Shown: positions 7,055 to 15,901, counted from the first letter of the stretch. The stretch is DNA of 64,000 nucleotides from VAZQ01 sp963827585 (GCA_963827585.1 CAWHCK010000051.1:1-64000); one strand, 5' to 3'. Numbers and translations are program-made. The notes: generated from the sequence alone by a model not told the origin.

Positions 7055-7849
7055 ATGGCAGACGGCGATGGCAGCGTCAGCTTCTATTTCTTCGACATCG
7101 ACGACAACCTGCTCTTTCTGCCGACCAGACTGTATCTTTGGAACGCAGAAAGCCGGACGGAGCAATCCGTCAGCTCGGGCGAGTTTGCCGCGATTCAGAA
7201 TCAATTGGGCCGCTCCGGAAAGTGGCAACCGTGGGCGGTCCGGGAGGAGACCTTTCGCGACTTCAGGGACCGGGCGGGTGCTCCCGTCGCAGATCAGCCT
7301 TTCATCAAGGATCTCGTGGGGGTGATATCGTCAGGCTCGACATCCTGGCGCGGCCCCTCGTGGCCGCTGCTCGTGCACGCCGCGGACCGGCAACGACCGA
7401 TCGCGATGGTGACCGCGCGCGGGCACGAGCCCGCAACGATCGAAGCAGGCCTCCACGAGCTCGTCGGACGCGGATTCCTGCGCGCAGTTCCACCGATCCT
7501 GGGAATCTACACCGTGACGAACCAAGGCGTGCGCGCGCGGCTCGGCGCGGACGACCCGGCGATGACCGTTCCGTCGATCAAGAAGCTCGCGATCAAGGAT
7601 GCCGTCAAGACCGCGCTGACCCGTCATGGCGCGGAGCCGCCGCACCGGTTCGGCATGTCCGACGACGATCCCAACAACGTCGTGCTGGCGATCTCCGCCA
7701 TGCGCGACTGCAAGCTCATGTATCCCGACAAGCGGTTCTTCGTGATCAACACCAACCATGATGAATACGTGAAGCTTGAAATCTTTCCGATGGCGCACCC
7801 GGTGACCGCGGCGGCATCGGGAGGGCACCTCCTGAGCGATGCGGCATAG
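7055..7849 (+). CDS. HAD-like hydrolase of unknown substrate
   Basis: A 264-residue protein. The start at ATG 7055 is chosen because it follows AAGGGAG and places the HAD motif I close to the N-terminus: FYFFDIDDN (D14, D16), the DxD nucleophile and acid of the haloacid-dehalogenase superfamily. A second motif, MVTARGHEP, near residue 130 fits motif II (T/S). FGMSDDDPNNV at about 205-215 supplies acidic residues like motif III/IV. Probably a cytoplasmic phosphatase-type enzyme; the substrate cannot be inferred. Stands alone on the plus strand. Confidence 0.7.
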   Translation: MADGDGSVSFYFFDIDDNLLFLPTRLYLWNAESRTEQSVSSGEFAAIQNQLGRSGKWQPWAVREETFRDFRDRAGAPVADQPFIKDLVGVISSGSTSWRGPSWPLLVHAADRQRPIAMVTARGHEPATIEAGLHELVGRGFLRAVPPILGIYTVTNQGVRARLGADDPAMTVPSIKKLAIKDAVKTALTRHGAEPPHRFGMSDDDPNNVVLAISAMRDCKLMYPDKRFFVINTNHDEYVKLEIFPMAHPVTAAASGGHLLSDAA

Positions 7850-7939
7850 TGGCCGGACCGAGGCACCCCTGCTGCCCCAGCCTGAACCAAATGATGCTTC
7901 GATTGTTGAACGGTGGAACCTTTGCAGGAGGATATTGCA

Positions 7940-8248
7940 ATGAACCAGGATCGTGTGGCCGGGACCGCCAGGAATATCGGCGGCCAGGTCGAGGAGGGCT
8001 TCGGGCGCGTCACCGGCGACGTGCAGAGCCAGGTGGAAGGCAAGATCAAGCAGGCGGCGGGTGCCGCCCAGGATCTCTACGGCCAGGCGCGCGACGCTGC
8101 CACGGACGCCGCGAAGGTGGTGCAGGAGCGCGCGGCACCGCTGGAAGAGGCGATCCGCAGCACGATCGAGAACCGACCTTACACGGCGGTCGCCGTTGCA
8201 CTCGCAGTCGGCTGGTTTCTCGGCCGCATGAGCCGCCCGGACTATTGA
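7940..8248 (+). CDS. CsbD/DUF883-like small stress-type membrane protein
   Basis: 102 residues, preceded by AGGAGG at 7926-7931. The N-terminal ~55 residues (MNQDRVAGTARNIGGQVEEG, repeated GQV/GKI-K heptads) resemble CsbD-type repeats. The middle is an Ala/Lys amphipathic helix. The end (NRPYTAVAVALAVGWFLGRM) is a glycine-zipper membrane helix, as in DUF883/YqjD-like inner-membrane proteins that bind ribosomes or respond to stress. Function inferred from composition and layout only. Confidence 0.65.
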   Translation: MNQDRVAGTARNIGGQVEEGFGRVTGDVQSQVEGKIKQAAGAAQDLYGQARDAATDAAKVVQERAAPLEEAIRSTIENRPYTAVAVALAVGWFLGRMSRPDY

Positions 8249-8321
8249 GTGCACGCGCTCTCGAGCCGGGATGCACACGCGCGATCACGGACGCGTCCGA
8301 ACATGAGCGCGAGCGCAAGGA

Positions 8322-8933
8322 TCAGATTTTCTCCGCCAGCGCGGCGTCAAGCAGCCTGCGGCACTCGGTGAGGTCGCGGAGAGTGGCCTGGAGCTTCTGC
8401 ACGTCCTCGCGCGCAAGGCTTGGGCGCGCAAGGCTTGGGGGCGCAAGGCTTGGGCGCTCAAGACCGGCCACTGGGGGCGCGGCCAGACGCGGCGCCACGG
8501 GGGTCAGGTCTTGCGAACTCGCCGCGCGCGTGCCGTCGTCAGCACCCTGCAGGCGCGGCGCGCTTGCACCCTCGGCCGCTCCGACATGGGCGACCGGCTC
8601 ATCGTCCTCGGCAGGCTGGTGGATCGGCTGCGGCGCGCCCGGTTGCCAGACCTGCTGCACGAAACGCACGCCCTGCTCGCGCAGGAGACGCTGAACGCCG
8701 CGAATGGTGTAGCCCTCACCATAGAGGAGGTGGCGAATGCCGCGCAGAAGATCGAGGTCGTCCGGGCGATAGTAGCGGCGCCCGCCGCCGCGCTTCATCG
8801 GCTTGATCTCGTGGAAGCGGCTTTCCCAAAACCGCAACACATGCTGCGGAACGTCGAGCTCCGCCGCCACTTCGCTGATGGTGCGGAAAGCGTCCGGTGC
8901 CTTGTCCAACGCCGCTCTGCTCCCCTCGGCCAT
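8322..8933 (-). CDS. MerR-family transcriptional regulator
   Basis: 203 residues. The N-terminal winged helix (about 15-90) has FRTISEVAAELDVPQHVLRF and WESRF, then KRGGGRRYYRPDDLDLL and a recognition-arm helix, as in MerR regulators. The C-terminal half is a low-complexity Pro/Ala linker, including a triplicated 15-bp repeat (PSLA[P/R] units), then a short helix. It lies 8 bp after ihfA on the same strand, an arrangement conserved in many Rhizobiales, where the pair follows fabH. The effector is unknown; the effector-binding part lacks obvious metal cysteines. Confidence 0.85.
   Translation of the reverse strand: MAEGSRAALDKAPDAFRTISEVAAELDVPQHVLRFWESRFHEIKPMKRGGGRRYYRPDDLDLLRGIRHLLYGEGYTIRGVQRLLREQGVRFVQQVWQPGAPQPIHQPAEDDEPVAHVGAAEGASAPRLQGADDGTRAASSQDLTPVAPRLAAPPVAGLERPSLAPPSLARPSLAREDVQKLQATLRDLTECRRLLDAALAEKI
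8411..8455. repeat. in-frame 15-bp tandem repeat (x3) in merR
   Basis: Three contiguous copies of GCGCAAGGCTTGGGC, the second with a final G. On the minus strand each adds five residues to the linker of the MerR protein. A length-variable (VNTR) site by design. Confidence 0.85.
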
Positions 8934-8941
8934 GCGTTGCG

Positions 8942-9250
8942 CTATTTCCGTCCGTTGGCGTCGGAGTTGATGCGCTGCTTGAGGATCGCGGACGGCTTGA
9001 ACACCATGACCCGGCGGGGCGAGATCGGCACCTCCTTGCCGGTCTTGGGGTTACGCCCGATCCTTTGACCCTTCTTGCGCACCACGAACGAGCCGAAGGA
9101 TGAAAGCTTCACCGTCTCGCCGCGCTCCAGGCAGTCGGTGATCTCCTTCAGAACGAGCTCGACCAGTGTGGCCGATTCGGTGCGGGACAACCCTACCTTC
9201 TGGTAGACCGCCTCGCACAAATCCGCGCGTGTGACCGTTTTGCCTGTCAT
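8942..9250 (-). CDS. ihfA: integration host factor alpha subunit
   Basis: 102 residues, the usual family length. IHF/HU fold: N-terminal helices (TRADLCEAVYQKVGLSRTES), then the beta arms with GRNPKTGKEVPISPRRVM, where the proline that intercalates into bent DNA sits in the NPKTGKEVPI arm. Forms a heterodimer with IhfB (not in this window), bending DNA at promoters and recombination sites. Same strand as fabH and merR, in the conserved order plsX-fabH-ihfA-merR. A 108-bp gap to fabH may hold its own promoter. Confidence 0.95.
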   Translation of the reverse strand: MTGKTVTRADLCEAVYQKVGLSRTESATLVELVLKEITDCLERGETVKLSSFGSFVVRKKGQRIGRNPKTGKEVPISPRRVMVFKPSAILKQRINSDANGRK

Positions 9251-9358
9251 CGCCAGCCCCGCCTACGGCGATCAAGATATCTCTCTGAATTATCAGACGA
9301 TATTAGCTTGATCCGAAACGGTCAACGGGGCGTGAAGGGGAGATTTGAGGCACCGGTG

Positions 9359-10336
9359 TCACCAGCGCAGCAGCACCGCCCCCCAGGTGAAGCCTCCGCC
9401 CATGGCTTCCAGCATGACCAGATCGCCCCGTTTGATACGGCCATCTGCCACCGCGGCGGTGAGCGCGAGCGGGATCGAGGCGGCCGAGGTGTTGCCGTGC
9501 TTGTCCACGGTGGTCACCACCTTTTCCGGCGGGATGCCGAGCTTCTTCGCGCTGTCGTCGATGATTCGCTTGTTGGCCTGGTGCGGCACGAACCAGTCGA
9601 TATCCTTGGCGGTATAGCCGGTTGCCTTGAAAGCATCCTCGATCACGTCGGTGATCATCGCCACGGCATGCTTGAAGACGGCGCGGCCTTCCATGCGAAG
9701 GTGCCCGACGGTCTGCGTCGAGGATGGGCCGCCATCGACATAGAGCTTGGCCTTGTGGCGCCCATCCGAGCGCAGATGGCTCGTCAGGATGCCACGATCC
9801 TCGCGTGAGCCGGGCTCGCCTTGCGCCTCCAGGATGACCGCGCCCGCACCGTCGCCGAACAGCACGCAGGTCGTGCGGTCGTTCCAGTCAAGGATGCGCG
9901 AGAAGGTCTCCGAGCCGATCACCAGCGCACGCTTGAATGCGCCGGTCTTGAGCAAGCCGTCGACGGTCGCCAGCCCGAACACGAAGCCCGAGCATACCGC
10001 CTGCAGATCGAAGGCGGCACCATGGGTGATGCCAAGGCCGGCCTGCACCGCCACCGCCGCCGCCGGAAAGGTGTTGTCGGGGGTCGAGGTCGCGAGCACG
10101 ATCAGATCGATCGATTGCGCGGTGACGCCGGCGCTGGCCAGCGCAGCGCGCGCGGCAGCCACCGCCATGTCCGACGTGTTTTCACCCTCCGCCGCGATGT
10201 GCCGCTCGCGAATGCCGGTGCGCTGCGTAATCCATTCGTCGGAGGTGTCCACCATCCGTGACAGCTCGGAATTGGTGAGGACCCGGCTGGGCAGATAGCT
10301 GCCGCAGCCCAGCACCACGGACCGCACCATGGTCAC
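9359..10336 (-). CDS. fabH: beta-ketoacyl-ACP synthase III
   Basis: Starts fatty-acid elongation by condensing acetyl-CoA with malonyl-ACP. 325 residues, full length. The catalytic triad is visible: Cys115 in LQAVCSGFVFG, His252 in WFVPHQANKR and Asn282 in KHGNTSAAS. Start ATG 10336 overlaps the plsX stop by four bases (ATGA), so translation is probably coupled. Order plsX-fabH-ihfA is typical of alphaproteobacteria. Confidence 0.97.
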   Translation of the reverse strand: MTMVRSVVLGCGSYLPSRVLTNSELSRMVDTSDEWITQRTGIRERHIAAEGENTSDMAVAAARAALASAGVTAQSIDLIVLATSTPDNTFPAAAVAVQAGLGITHGAAFDLQAVCSGFVFGLATVDGLLKTGAFKRALVIGSETFSRILDWNDRTTCVLFGDGAGAVILEAQGEPGSREDRGILTSHLRSDGRHKAKLYVDGGPSSTQTVGHLRMEGRAVFKHAVAMITDVIEDAFKATGYTAKDIDWFVPHQANKRIIDDSAKKLGIPPEKVVTTVDKHGNTSAASIPLALTAAVADGRIKRGDLVMLEAMGGGFTWGAVLLRW

Positions 10337-11394
10337 GAGGCTGCCCCCCCGACGGCGACTGGCGGAGCAGCCGGGCGCGGGTGGCGCGTCAGGGTCTGGC
10401 CGATCTTGGCGAGCAAATCGTGGCGCACCATGTCGTAGCCGATATCAATCGCGCAGGCGAAGCCTTCGGGGTCAGTGGCACCGTGGCTCTTGATGACGAT
10501 GCCGTTGAGGCCGAGGAAAACACCGCCGTTCGACTTGCGCGGATCCATCTTGTCGCTGAGCGCGCGGAATGCGCCCCGCGCCAACAGATAGCCGAGTCGC
10601 CTCACCCACGTGCGGTTGATCTCGCGCCTGAGATACTGGCCAAGCTGGCGTGCGGTGCCCTCGGCAGCCTTGAGCGCGATATTGCCGGAAAAGCCTTCGG
10701 TCACCACCACATCCACCGTTCCCTTCCCGATATCGTCGCCCTCGACGAAGCCAACATATTCGAACTGCGGCCATTGGCCGGCGCGCAGCATCTGGCCGGC
10801 CTCGCGCACCTCCTCGAGCCCCTTCACCTCCTCCACCCCGATGTTGAGGAGTCCGACGGTCGGCCGCGCGAGACCGAATAGCACTCCCGCCATGGCGCTG
10901 CCCATGGCGGCGAGATCGACGAGATGCCTGGCATCGGCGCCGATCGAGGCGCCGAGATCGAGCACGATCAACTCGCCCCGCAGCGTCGGCCAGATGGCGG
11001 CGATCGCCGGGCGGTCGATGCCCGCCATGGTCCGCAGGTCGATCTTCGCCGTGGCCATCAAGGCCCCGGTATTGCCGGCGGAAACCGCCACGTCCGCCTC
11101 CCCCCGCTTTACGGCATCGACGGCAAGCCACATCGAGGATTTCCGGCGGCCCTTGCGCAGCGCCTGACTGGGCTTGTCGTGCATCTGGACCGCAACCTCG
11201 GTGTGCACGAGCCGCGAGGCCGCCCTGAGCAGCGGGCGCGCGTCAAGGAGCGGCTCGACGGCCGCACGGTCGCCGAACAGCAGGAACTCGATACCGGGAT
11301 GGCGGATGAGCGACAGTTCGGCCCCCGGAACGACCACCGCTGCCCCATGGTCACCCCCCATGGCGTCGAGCGCAATACGGACTTTATGGGGCAT
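10333..11394 (-). CDS. plsX: phosphate acyltransferase PlsX
   Basis: Converts acyl-ACP to acyl-phosphate for phosphatidic-acid synthesis via PlsY. 353 residues. The family N-terminus VRIALDAMGGDHG, the AVSAGNTGALMATA segment and the VTEGFSGNIALKAAEG segment are all present. It overlaps fabH by four bases downstream and overlaps the end of the DUF177 gene by about ten, giving a tight lipid-synthesis operon. Intact, no unusual residues seen. Confidence 0.97.
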   Translation of the reverse strand: MPHKVRIALDAMGGDHGAAVVVPGAELSLIRHPGIEFLLFGDRAAVEPLLDARPLLRAASRLVHTEVAVQMHDKPSQALRKGRRKSSMWLAVDAVKRGEADVAVSAGNTGALMATAKIDLRTMAGIDRPAIAAIWPTLRGELIVLDLGASIGADARHLVDLAAMGSAMAGVLFGLARPTVGLLNIGVEEVKGLEEVREAGQMLRAGQWPQFEYVGFVEGDDIGKGTVDVVVTEGFSGNIALKAAEGTARQLGQYLRREINRTWVRRLGYLLARGAFRALSDKMDPRKSNGGVFLGLNGIVIKSHGATDPEGFACAIDIGYDMVRHDLLAKIGQTLTRHPRPAAPPVAVGGAAS

Positions 11395-11995
11395 GGCGCG
11401 ACATTACCGTGTGAGCGGGACGCACAACAGGGGGTGGCACAATCACCCCTGCTCTGCCGCTCTTCCCCTTCTTCAGCGCGGCGAGCGCCGCGAATGCATG
11501 CGCGGAATCATCGCCGTTCGGGGGCGCGTGAAAGACGGCGTCCGGCTTGCGCGGATAGGGATCGAGGCCGAGGACCAGGAACTCGGTCGCGATCGCGCCG
11601 AGATCGACCGTGCCGCCGACGAGCGGCTCCGGCGCATCCTCGATCGGTACCTCGATCTCGCCGCCGCCAGGTCCGAGCGAGGGCGCGTTGACGGGCGCGA
11701 AGACGACGTCGATCGGCTCGTCGATCTCATTCTCGATCGGCTCGAGCGTGACCACGCAGATCTGGCCGACGGTCGCCGACACGCGGCCGACCACGTGCAA
11801 TCCGCCGCCGCCATGTGGCGAGACGTCGAAGCTCGCCGCGAGGCGCGGCAGGGCGATGAGGCCGGCGATCTTGGCGACGGCCGCTCGCACCCGCTCGTCG
11901 GCAACGAGATCGAGGTGCCGTCCGGTCGCGGGCACCTCGCTCACTGCGAGCGGTACGCTCCAACCGCGTTCGGACATGCGTTCGACCCTGGTCAT
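11384..11995 (-). CDS. YceD/DUF177 family protein
   Basis: 203 residues from the ATG at 11995 (MTRVERMSERGW). Upstream GTG 12016 is possible but lacks a ribosome binding site. DUF177 proteins sit next to rpmF/plsX and are linked to 23S rRNA metabolism. The visible core LHVVGRVSATVGQICVVTLE includes the single conserved Cys region; the conserved acidic patch NEIDEPIDVVF follows. The C-terminal part holds the family-typical DLGAIATEFLVLGLDPYPR stretch. Coupled to plsX by overlap and to the chaperone gene upstream. Confidence 0.85.
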   Translation of the reverse strand: MTRVERMSERGWSVPLAVSEVPATGRHLDLVADERVRAAVAKIAGLIALPRLAASFDVSPHGGGGLHVVGRVSATVGQICVVTLEPIENEIDEPIDVVFAPVNAPSLGPGGGEIEVPIEDAPEPLVGGTVDLGAIATEFLVLGLDPYPRKPDAVFHAPPNGDDSAHAFAALAALKKGKSGRAGVIVPPPVVRPAHTVMSRHAP

Positions 11996-12012
11996 GCTCC
12001 CATCCCTGTTCG

Positions 12013-12555
12013 TCACGCGCGCAGCAACACCTGTTGGGGATCGGGAAAGGCAAACTGCGCCCGCTCAAATCCATCCTGAGCGGCAAGCCGGCGCACGGTC
12101 TCGCGCACATAGGCCGCCAGCCGGGAGGCCGCTTCGGGTTGCGATGCGCCGGCAAATACATTGCGTTGAAGGGCTGCGGCAAGCGGCTGCTCGTCAGGCG
12201 CCGCCAGGGCCGCCCGATAGACGGCCTGCCGGCCATAGAAGGCTTGCCCGACCCGGCGCATCTTGCGCGGCACGGCAAGGTCGCCCACCCCCATTTCGCG
12301 CATGCTTTCATCCATATCCCGGCAGAACTGGTCGAAAAGCCCCTGCCCGAGCGCACGGACCGGCGCCGCGTCGTCCTCCAGCCGCCGCAGGACCAGCACG
12401 GCATGGAGCATGATCATCTCCAACCGGCCGTTAACCGTATCCGGGACACCATAACATTGGTAAAACGCCGGCAGCCGCGCCTGTGCCACGATCGTGCCAT
12501 AGAGACAGGCGATGGTATCGTCCCGCGGGGTGCGGCGAAACAGGCGCAATATCAT
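12013..12555 (-). CDS. ubiquinol-cytochrome c chaperone family protein
   Basis: 180 residues from MILRLFRRTPRD (ATG 12555). The Cbp3/ubiquinol-cytochrome c chaperone domain is recognised by YGTIVAQARLPAFYQCYGV, the FDQFCRDMDESMREMGVGDL segment and YGR. In mitochondria and alphaproteobacteria the family assists assembly of cytochrome b of complex III. Adjacent upstream to DUF177-plsX, a conserved alphaproteobacterial arrangement. Divergent from bamE, with 115 bp between the starts. Confidence 0.88.
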   Translation of the reverse strand: MILRLFRRTPRDDTIACLYGTIVAQARLPAFYQCYGVPDTVNGRLEMIMLHAVLVLRRLEDDAAPVRALGQGLFDQFCRDMDESMREMGVGDLAVPRKMRRVGQAFYGRQAVYRAALAAPDEQPLAAALQRNVFAGASQPEAASRLAAYVRETVRRLAAQDGFERAQFAFPDPQQVLLRA

Positions 12556-12670
12556 CGGGTTAGCTCGGCGGCCCGCGGCCGCGTGCAGGGCCCGGCTGGT
12601 AAAGGGTACTTGCGCCGGGTACGTCAACGCGCCGGCGAATGCAACAGGGCATGTGGGGATTGCGAGCCGT

Positions 12671-13112
12671 ATGAACAAACCGATGCGCCCGCCTCGTATG
12701 GCAGCCGCCAAGATCGCGGTCATGGTGGCGCTCGGCGTGTTGCTCGGCGGCTGCTTCTCGGAGACCTACCAGCGCGGCTATATCGTGCCCGACGGCGCGC
12801 TCGAGCAGATCCCGATCGGATCCACCCAGGAGCAGGTCCTGATCGTGCTGGGCACGCCGTCCACGGTGGCGACGGTGAGCGGCGAGGCGTTCTATTACAT
12901 CTCCCAGCGCGCCGAGCGGCCGATCGGTTTCATGCCGCAAACAGGTGGTCGACCAGCGGGTCATCGCCATCTACTTCGACCGCAATCGCCGGGTCGAGCG
13001 GCTCGCCAATTACGGTCTGAAGGACGGCAAGGTCTTCGATTTCGTGAGCCGCACCACGCCGACCGGCGGCAAGGACTACGCCTACATCAACGCGATGTTC
13101 AAAATTTTCTAG
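12671..13112 (+). CDS. bamE: outer-membrane assembly lipoprotein BamE, frameshift
   Basis: Lipoprotein subunit of the BAM complex (SmpA/OmlA family). Start ATG 12671; a signal peptide ends in LLGGC, the lipobox. The mature start SETYQRGYIVPDGALEQI and IGSTQEQVLIVLGTPS are family hallmarks. An extra A in CAAACAG (12938-12941) throws the frame. Removing it restores QQVVDQRVIAIYFDRNRRVE and NYGLKDGKVFDFVSRTTP to a natural stop at 13112, giving about 146 residues. Because BamE is core envelope machinery, I read the shift as an assembly error. Convergent with hppA. Confidence 0.88.
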
Positions 13113-13421
13113 CGCGCGTCCCGTTGGACTCGATTACCGCTGCAACGGACTCGGTGTGCTCCCTTCCCACGAAACCCGGGCCTGCCCGGGTCACGCCCGT
13201 ACTTCGCAGTCGGCAAGCCCGCGAGCGGGGATCGGTGGCGGTGGGGGTCGTCGTTGCTGAACGCGCTTCGCGCAACAACTACGAGCCCCACCCCGATCGC
13301 CTTCGCTTCGCTTCGGCGGTCGACCCCACCACGAGGGGAGGGTAGGAGCGCGTTGCGCGGGCGGCGTGTAAAGCCCACCGAGTTTGCTGCTCGCGCTGAT
13401 TCCATTTCATTGAAACATGCT
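13113..13421. other. repeat-rich gap between bamE and hppA
   Basis: 309 bp with no gene. It holds a GC-rich low-complexity block (GGTGGGGGTCGTCGTTG), a hairpin GAACGCGCTTCGCGCAACAAC and, at 13377-13424, a copy of the repeat found again at 63853-63901. Confidence 0.6.
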
Positions 13422-13424
13422 CTA
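13377..13424 (-). repeat. dispersed repeat family 2, copy A
   Basis: Reverse strand reads TAGAGCATGTTTCAATGAAA, then TGGAATCAGCGCGAGCAGC, then AAACTCGGT. The block at 63853-63901 has the same layout (TAGAGC...TTGAAATGGAATC...GCGCAAGCGGCAAACTCGGT) in the opposite orientation. Both copies are followed by similar G-rich sequence. Confidence 0.75.
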
Positions 13425-15554
13425 ACGCCAGTGCGAAAGCACGGCGAGCAGCAGCAGCGCCACGATATTGGTGATCTTGATCATCGGATTGACCGCGGGA
13501 CCGGCCGTGTCCTTGTAGGGATCGCCGACGGTATCGCCGGTCACGGCCGCCTTGTGCGCCTCCGAGCCCTTGCCGCCGTAGTGGCCGTCCTCGATAAACT
13601 TCTTGGCGTTGTCCCAGGCGCCGCCGCCCGAGGTCATCGAGATCGCGACGAACAGACCGGTGACGATCACGCCGAGCAGCATGGCGCCGACCGCGGAAAA
13701 TGCCGCCGACTTGCCGACCGCGCCGCCGCCGGCGATCCAGTAGATCAGGAAATAGACCACGATCGGCGAGAGCACCGGCAGCAGCGAGGGAATGATCATT
13801 TCCTTGATCGCGGCACGGGTGAGCAGGTCGACGGCGCGCCCGTAATCGGGCTTGTCGGTGCCCTGCATGATGCCCGGCTTCTCGCGGAACTGCCGGCGCA
13901 CCTCCTCCACGATCGCCGACGCCGCGCGACCGACCGCGGTCATGCCCATGGCGCCGAACAGATACGGCAGCAAGCCGCCGAACAGGAGCCCGGCCACCAC
14001 GTAAGGGTTGTTGAGCGAGAAATCGAGCTGCACGCCCTGGAAGTACGGATAGCTCGCCGCGTTGGCGATGAAGTATTTCAGATCTTCGTTATAGGCCGCG
14101 AACAGCACGAGCGCGCCGAGACCGGCCGAGCCGATGGCATAGCCCTTGGTCACGGCCTTGGTCGTATTGCCGACCGCATCGAGCGCGTCGGTCGATTTGC
14201 GCACCTCCTTGGGCAGCCCGGCCATCTCGGCAATGCCGCCGGCATTGTCGGTGACCGGCCCGAAGGCATCGAGCGCCACGATCATGCCGGCGAGCGCCAG
14301 CATGGTCGTCACCGCGATGGCGATCCCGAACAGGCCGGCGAGCTTGTAGGTGACCAGGATGCCGACGATGATGACGATGGCGGGAAGCGCGGTCGCCTCG
14401 AGCGAAACCGCCAATCCTTGGATCACGTTGGTGCCGTGGCCGGTGACCGAGGCCTTGGCGATCGACTGCACCGGGCGGAAATTCGTGCCGGTATAGTATT
14501 CGGTGATCCAGATGATCAGCCCGGTCACGAGGAGCCCGACCACGCCGCACAGGAACAGGTTCGTGCCGCTATAGGACTGCCCCGGCACGGAGCGGAAGCC
14601 GACCAGAAGATAGGTGACCAGCGCAACGCCGGCGAGCGACAGCACGCCGGTGACGATGAGGCCGCGGTAGAGCGCGCCCATGATCGACTGGTTGGCGCCG
14701 AGCTTGACGAAGAACGTGCCGATGATGGAGGTGATGATGCAGATGCCGCCGATGGCGAGCGGATAGGTCATCATCTTGAGCACCACGTCGGGGCCGGCGC
14801 TCCTGAAGAAGATCGCCGCCAGCACCATGGTGGCGACCGTCGTCACCGCGTAGGTCTCGAACAGGTCGGCCGCCATGCCGGCGCAATCGCCGACATTGTC
14901 GCCCACATTGTCGGCGATGGTCGCGGGATTGCGCGGATCATCCTCCGGGATGCCCGCCTCGACCTTGCCGACGAGGTCGCCGCCCACGTCCGCGCCCTTG
15001 GTGAAGATGCCGCCGCCGAGACGAGCGAAGATCGAGATCAACGACGCGCCGAAGCCGAGCGCCACCAGCGCGTCGATCACGGTGCGGTCGTCGGGCGCCA
15101 TGTGGCGCGTGCCGACGAGGAAGCCGAAATAGATGGTGACGCCGAGCAGCGCGAGGCCGGCGACCAGGAGCCCGGTAATGGCGCCCGCCTTGAACGCCAG
15201 CTCGAGCCCGTCCGCGAGCGAACAAATCGCCGCCTGGGCGGTGCGCACGTTGGCACGCACGGACACGTTCATGCCGATGAAGCCGGCCGCACCGGACAGC
15301 ACCGCGCCGATCAGGAACCCGACCGCCACCAGCCAGCCGAGGAAATAGGCAAGGATGAAAAAGATCACGACGCCGACGATGCCGATCGTAGTGTATTGGC
15401 GCTTGAGATAGGCCTGCGCACCTTCGCGCACGGCGGCCGCGATCTCCTGCATCCGGGGGTTACCGGGATCGGCTGCGAGCACCGAGCGGATCGCCCAGAC
15501 GGCGTAGAGAATGGCGAGCACGCCACACAGGACGATCAGCCAAAGAGCTGTCAT
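13422..15554 (-). CDS. hppA: membrane proton-pumping pyrophosphatase
   Basis: Hydrolyses cytosolic pyrophosphate and pumps protons across the inner membrane. 710 residues with about 16 membrane helices. The substrate site is intact: KGADVGGDLVGKVEAGIPED and DNVGDNVGDCAGMAADLFE, plus DAFGPVTDNAGG. The GNTTKAVTKG motif has Lys at the position that is Ala in the potassium-dependent subtype, so I expect the K+-independent subtype. Single-gene unit, convergent with bamE; palindromic elements lie upstream of its start. Confidence 0.97.
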   Translation of the reverse strand: MTALWLIVLCGVLAILYAVWAIRSVLAADPGNPRMQEIAAAVREGAQAYLKRQYTTIGIVGVVIFFILAYFLGWLVAVGFLIGAVLSGAAGFIGMNVSVRANVRTAQAAICSLADGLELAFKAGAITGLLVAGLALLGVTIYFGFLVGTRHMAPDDRTVIDALVALGFGASLISIFARLGGGIFTKGADVGGDLVGKVEAGIPEDDPRNPATIADNVGDNVGDCAGMAADLFETYAVTTVATMVLAAIFFRSAGPDVVLKMMTYPLAIGGICIITSIIGTFFVKLGANQSIMGALYRGLIVTGVLSLAGVALVTYLLVGFRSVPGQSYSGTNLFLCGVVGLLVTGLIIWITEYYTGTNFRPVQSIAKASVTGHGTNVIQGLAVSLEATALPAIVIIVGILVTYKLAGLFGIAIAVTTMLALAGMIVALDAFGPVTDNAGGIAEMAGLPKEVRKSTDALDAVGNTTKAVTKGYAIGSAGLGALVLFAAYNEDLKYFIANAASYPYFQGVQLDFSLNNPYVVAGLLFGGLLPYLFGAMGMTAVGRAASAIVEEVRRQFREKPGIMQGTDKPDYGRAVDLLTRAAIKEMIIPSLLPVLSPIVVYFLIYWIAGGGAVGKSAAFSAVGAMLLGVIVTGLFVAISMTSGGGAWDNAKKFIEDGHYGGKGSEAHKAAVTGDTVGDPYKDTAGPAVNPMIKITNIVALLLLAVLSHWR

Positions 15555-15736
15555 TATTGGAACCCCGGTTTGATGAAGCGTGCCGGGCGAAATGCCCGGA
15601 CGCCACGGCGCCGAGCCCCGATATGTCGCCCATGGCCCGGCCTAAAGTGGCGCGGACATTGCCAAAAACGGCCCCGCGACGCAACGATCGAAAATGCCCG
15701 ATTTTGTTGGATTCTCAGGGCGCAGGCCGCCGGCAC

Positions 15737-15814
15737 CTAGTGTGGCGGTTCAGAAGTCCGCATCATTCCCGCGGCGAGTCCGAAATGCGGACTTCTGAAC
15801 CAAAGCCACACTAG
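15737..15814. repeat. 78-bp CTAG-bounded palindrome A (MITE-like)
   Basis: Left arm CTAGTGTGGCGGTTCAGAAG then TCCGCAT; right arm ATGCGGACTTCTGAACCAAA then GCCACACTAG. The arms pair over almost their whole length with a ~20-bp loop. Both ends are CTAG. Twelve bp separate it from palindrome B, which has the same ends. Confidence 0.88.
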
Positions 15815-15826
15815 ATCAATAAGTTG

Positions 15827-15901
15827 CTAGTGTCCCTCGATTCCGAAGTTCGCAAACGAGGGTGCCGCACAATGATGCGAACTTCGGAATCGGGACACTA
15901 G
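15827..15901. repeat. 75-bp CTAG-bounded palindrome B (MITE-like)
   Basis: Left arm CTAGTGTCCCTCGATTCCGA then AGTTCGCA; right arm TGCGAACTTCGGAATCGGGA then CACTAG. Same CTAGTG ends and AGTTCGCA/AGTCCGCA inner end as palindrome A, so the two are diverged members of one family. Confidence 0.88.

Noticed and set aside
13254..15740. An 828-codon open frame on the plus strand
   Set aside because: It lies antisense to hppA, is extremely rich in Arg, His and Asp, and matches no family; a GC-rich shadow of the pyrophosphatase gene.
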